Part shown: positions 63,140 through 64,000 of the stretch, in pieces
How positions within the stretch are numbered: the first letter of the stretch is position 1
How the letters are laid out: every line of letters starts with the position of its first letter
Assembly (NCBI RefSeq): GCF_024586455.1
Contig: NC_065919.1
Coordinates: forward strand, 17,292,017 to 17,356,016
DNA length: 64,000 nucleotides
Reading direction: 5' to 3'
From: Bactrocera neohumeralis
Taxonomy: Eukaryota > Arthropoda > Insecta > Diptera > Tephritidae
Position numbers and translations under genes: made by a program
Notes under the pieces: model-generated
The model's input: the letters and a program-made list of their open reading frames with translations, nothing else
Told to the model about the DNA's origin: nothing
Database searches by the model: none

Positions 63140-64000
63140 ATATTTCGAGGTTCCTTACTTTTTTTTAACAAAAAACACAGAAACTTCAAATCTAATGAGA
63201 AATGTTTATTATCATTCCAAAGAACATTCTTTGCATTTATGTTTTGAAGATTACCTCTTTCAAATGCCGCTACGTCTCAGATGGCTCATTCGTTGAGTCT
63301 AATTTTCGGTGACTCGTTCGAGCATTTGTACTGGCTACTGGCGAATGACTCGCGTGATGTTTCGCTCGAAGGCTTGCATCGAAGCGGGATTGTCTGCAGT
63401 CGGATGGTGTGATATCGCACTATCTTGGTGGCCAATCGACCGGCTCAAAAAGTCAAGTCAAGTCAATCTGCTCACCGAAGTGTTCTCTCAATAAATCGAT
63501 TGACTGATGCGATGTGTGGAAAGTGGCGCTATTTTGTTGAATCCAAATGTTTCCGACATCACGACCTTCAATTTCAGGCATCAAATAGGCGATTATCAAT
63601 GAGCGATAACGGTCGCCATTGACGGTTACGTTCTCTTCAGCATCATTTTTGAAGAAATATTTACCAATGATTCCACCGGCCTACAAACCACACCAAACCG
63701 TTGTTTTTCTGGATGAAATTCCAGCTCTAGCTCTGCGTTCCAAATGGGGCAATTTTGTTTGCTTACATACCCATTGAGCCGGAAATAGGCCTCATGGAGA
63801 GCAAAATGGACTGTTCCAGAACAGAGAATGCATACTCTTTACACGGTTCTCCGCCGGTCTTTTTTTATTTTGCGCATTCTGGACAGCCTTTTGGCGAACA
63901 TATCTCTTCTGGTCTATCCAAACCTGTTAAAAAAAAATGAAGTTTAAAGAATCAAAGATTAAAACATTGTTTACCTATTTCCATTCTGCAATTGATTTCA
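63140..64000 (-). mobile_element. Mariner-superfamily element (group B), C-terminal part, runs off the window
   Basis: Minus strand. From the right edge: FAKRLSRMRKI, NSPFC-S (where SDEAHF would lie, near 63810), KQTKLPHLERR-type frame, TVWCGL then AGGIIGKYFFKNDAEENVTVNGDRYRSLIDN (63690-63590). IQQNSATFHTSHQSIDLL (63545-63495) is the QQDGATCHT block with the second Asp changed to Asn (codon at 63531-63533). DWPPR-stop-CDITPSD (about 63440-63400) keeps the third Asp. The end is ENW-like and HLKEVIFKT (near 63250). Left end TTCGAGGTTCCTTAC...CACAGAAACTTCAAATC is shared with the 43.97-kb copy. Inactive. Confidence 0.85.

Overview
This looks like nuclear DNA of a brachyceran fly, most likely a tephritid fruit fly. 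The sequence is AT-rich, with long CA/GT and CAA runs typical of fly introns and intergenic DNA. It carries many decayed mariner-family transposons, BovB-like RTE retrotransposons, RNase H-bearing LINEs of the I/LOA/R1 assemblage, and two dispersed repeats with a common fly-type 3' end. The organism call is inference from repeat content; no host marker gene is intact here.

I find no complete protein-coding host gene. The nearest are a broken, 5'-truncated retrocopy of the 3' end of ribosomal protein LP0 (about 30.94-31.20 kb), a candidate promoter plus first non-coding exon at about 32.63-32.76 kb, and a short GC3-rich open segment at 58.86-59.01 kb. Nearly all recognisable coding sequence is dead transposon. 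All names below were assigned by reading conserved motifs by eye, and boundaries are usually good only to tens of bases.

Layout: AT-rich spacer and a 62-bp satellite-like array (1-3.8 kb); LINE fragments in both orientations and a full copy of dispersed repeat 1 (3.8-9.2 kb); single-copy-like island (9.2-10.6 kb); opposed LINE RNase H fragments (10.7-16.7 kb); island (17-18 kb); RTE, mariner, RTE (18.3-22.8 kb); island and a GAGAACC minisatellite (23.1-25.1 kb); mariner and repeat fragments (25.5-26.6 kb); island (26.6-28.2 kb); LINE interrupted by an RTE (28.25-30.5 kb); RpLP0 retrocopy, island and candidate promoter (30.9-33.1 kb); LINE (33.2-34.1 kb); island (34.1-35.3 kb); mariner fragments (35.3-37 kb); island, LINE, island (37-41.1 kb); RTE with its endonuclease half (41.3-42.9 kb); mariner relatives, LINE and RTE pieces (43.8-49.5 kb); island (49.5-51 kb); LINE and an RTE interrupted by repeat 2 (51.3-54.4 kb); island (54.4-55.8 kb); LINE and mariner (55.8-57.7 kb); island, second minisatellite, island (57.7-63.1 kb); and a mariner relative running off the right edge.

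The elements do not form a pathway. They record repeated insertion, nesting and deletion between single-copy-like islands that may hold enhancers or intron sequence of a gene outside the window. The most interesting signals are the (TTAGG)n-like ends shared by several LINE copies, the matching 3' hairpin architecture of two otherwise different dispersed repeats, loss of the RT YxDD motif in every RTE copy that could have it, the same Asp-to-Asn change in three mariner-family copies, and the promoter-like site at 32.63 kb.
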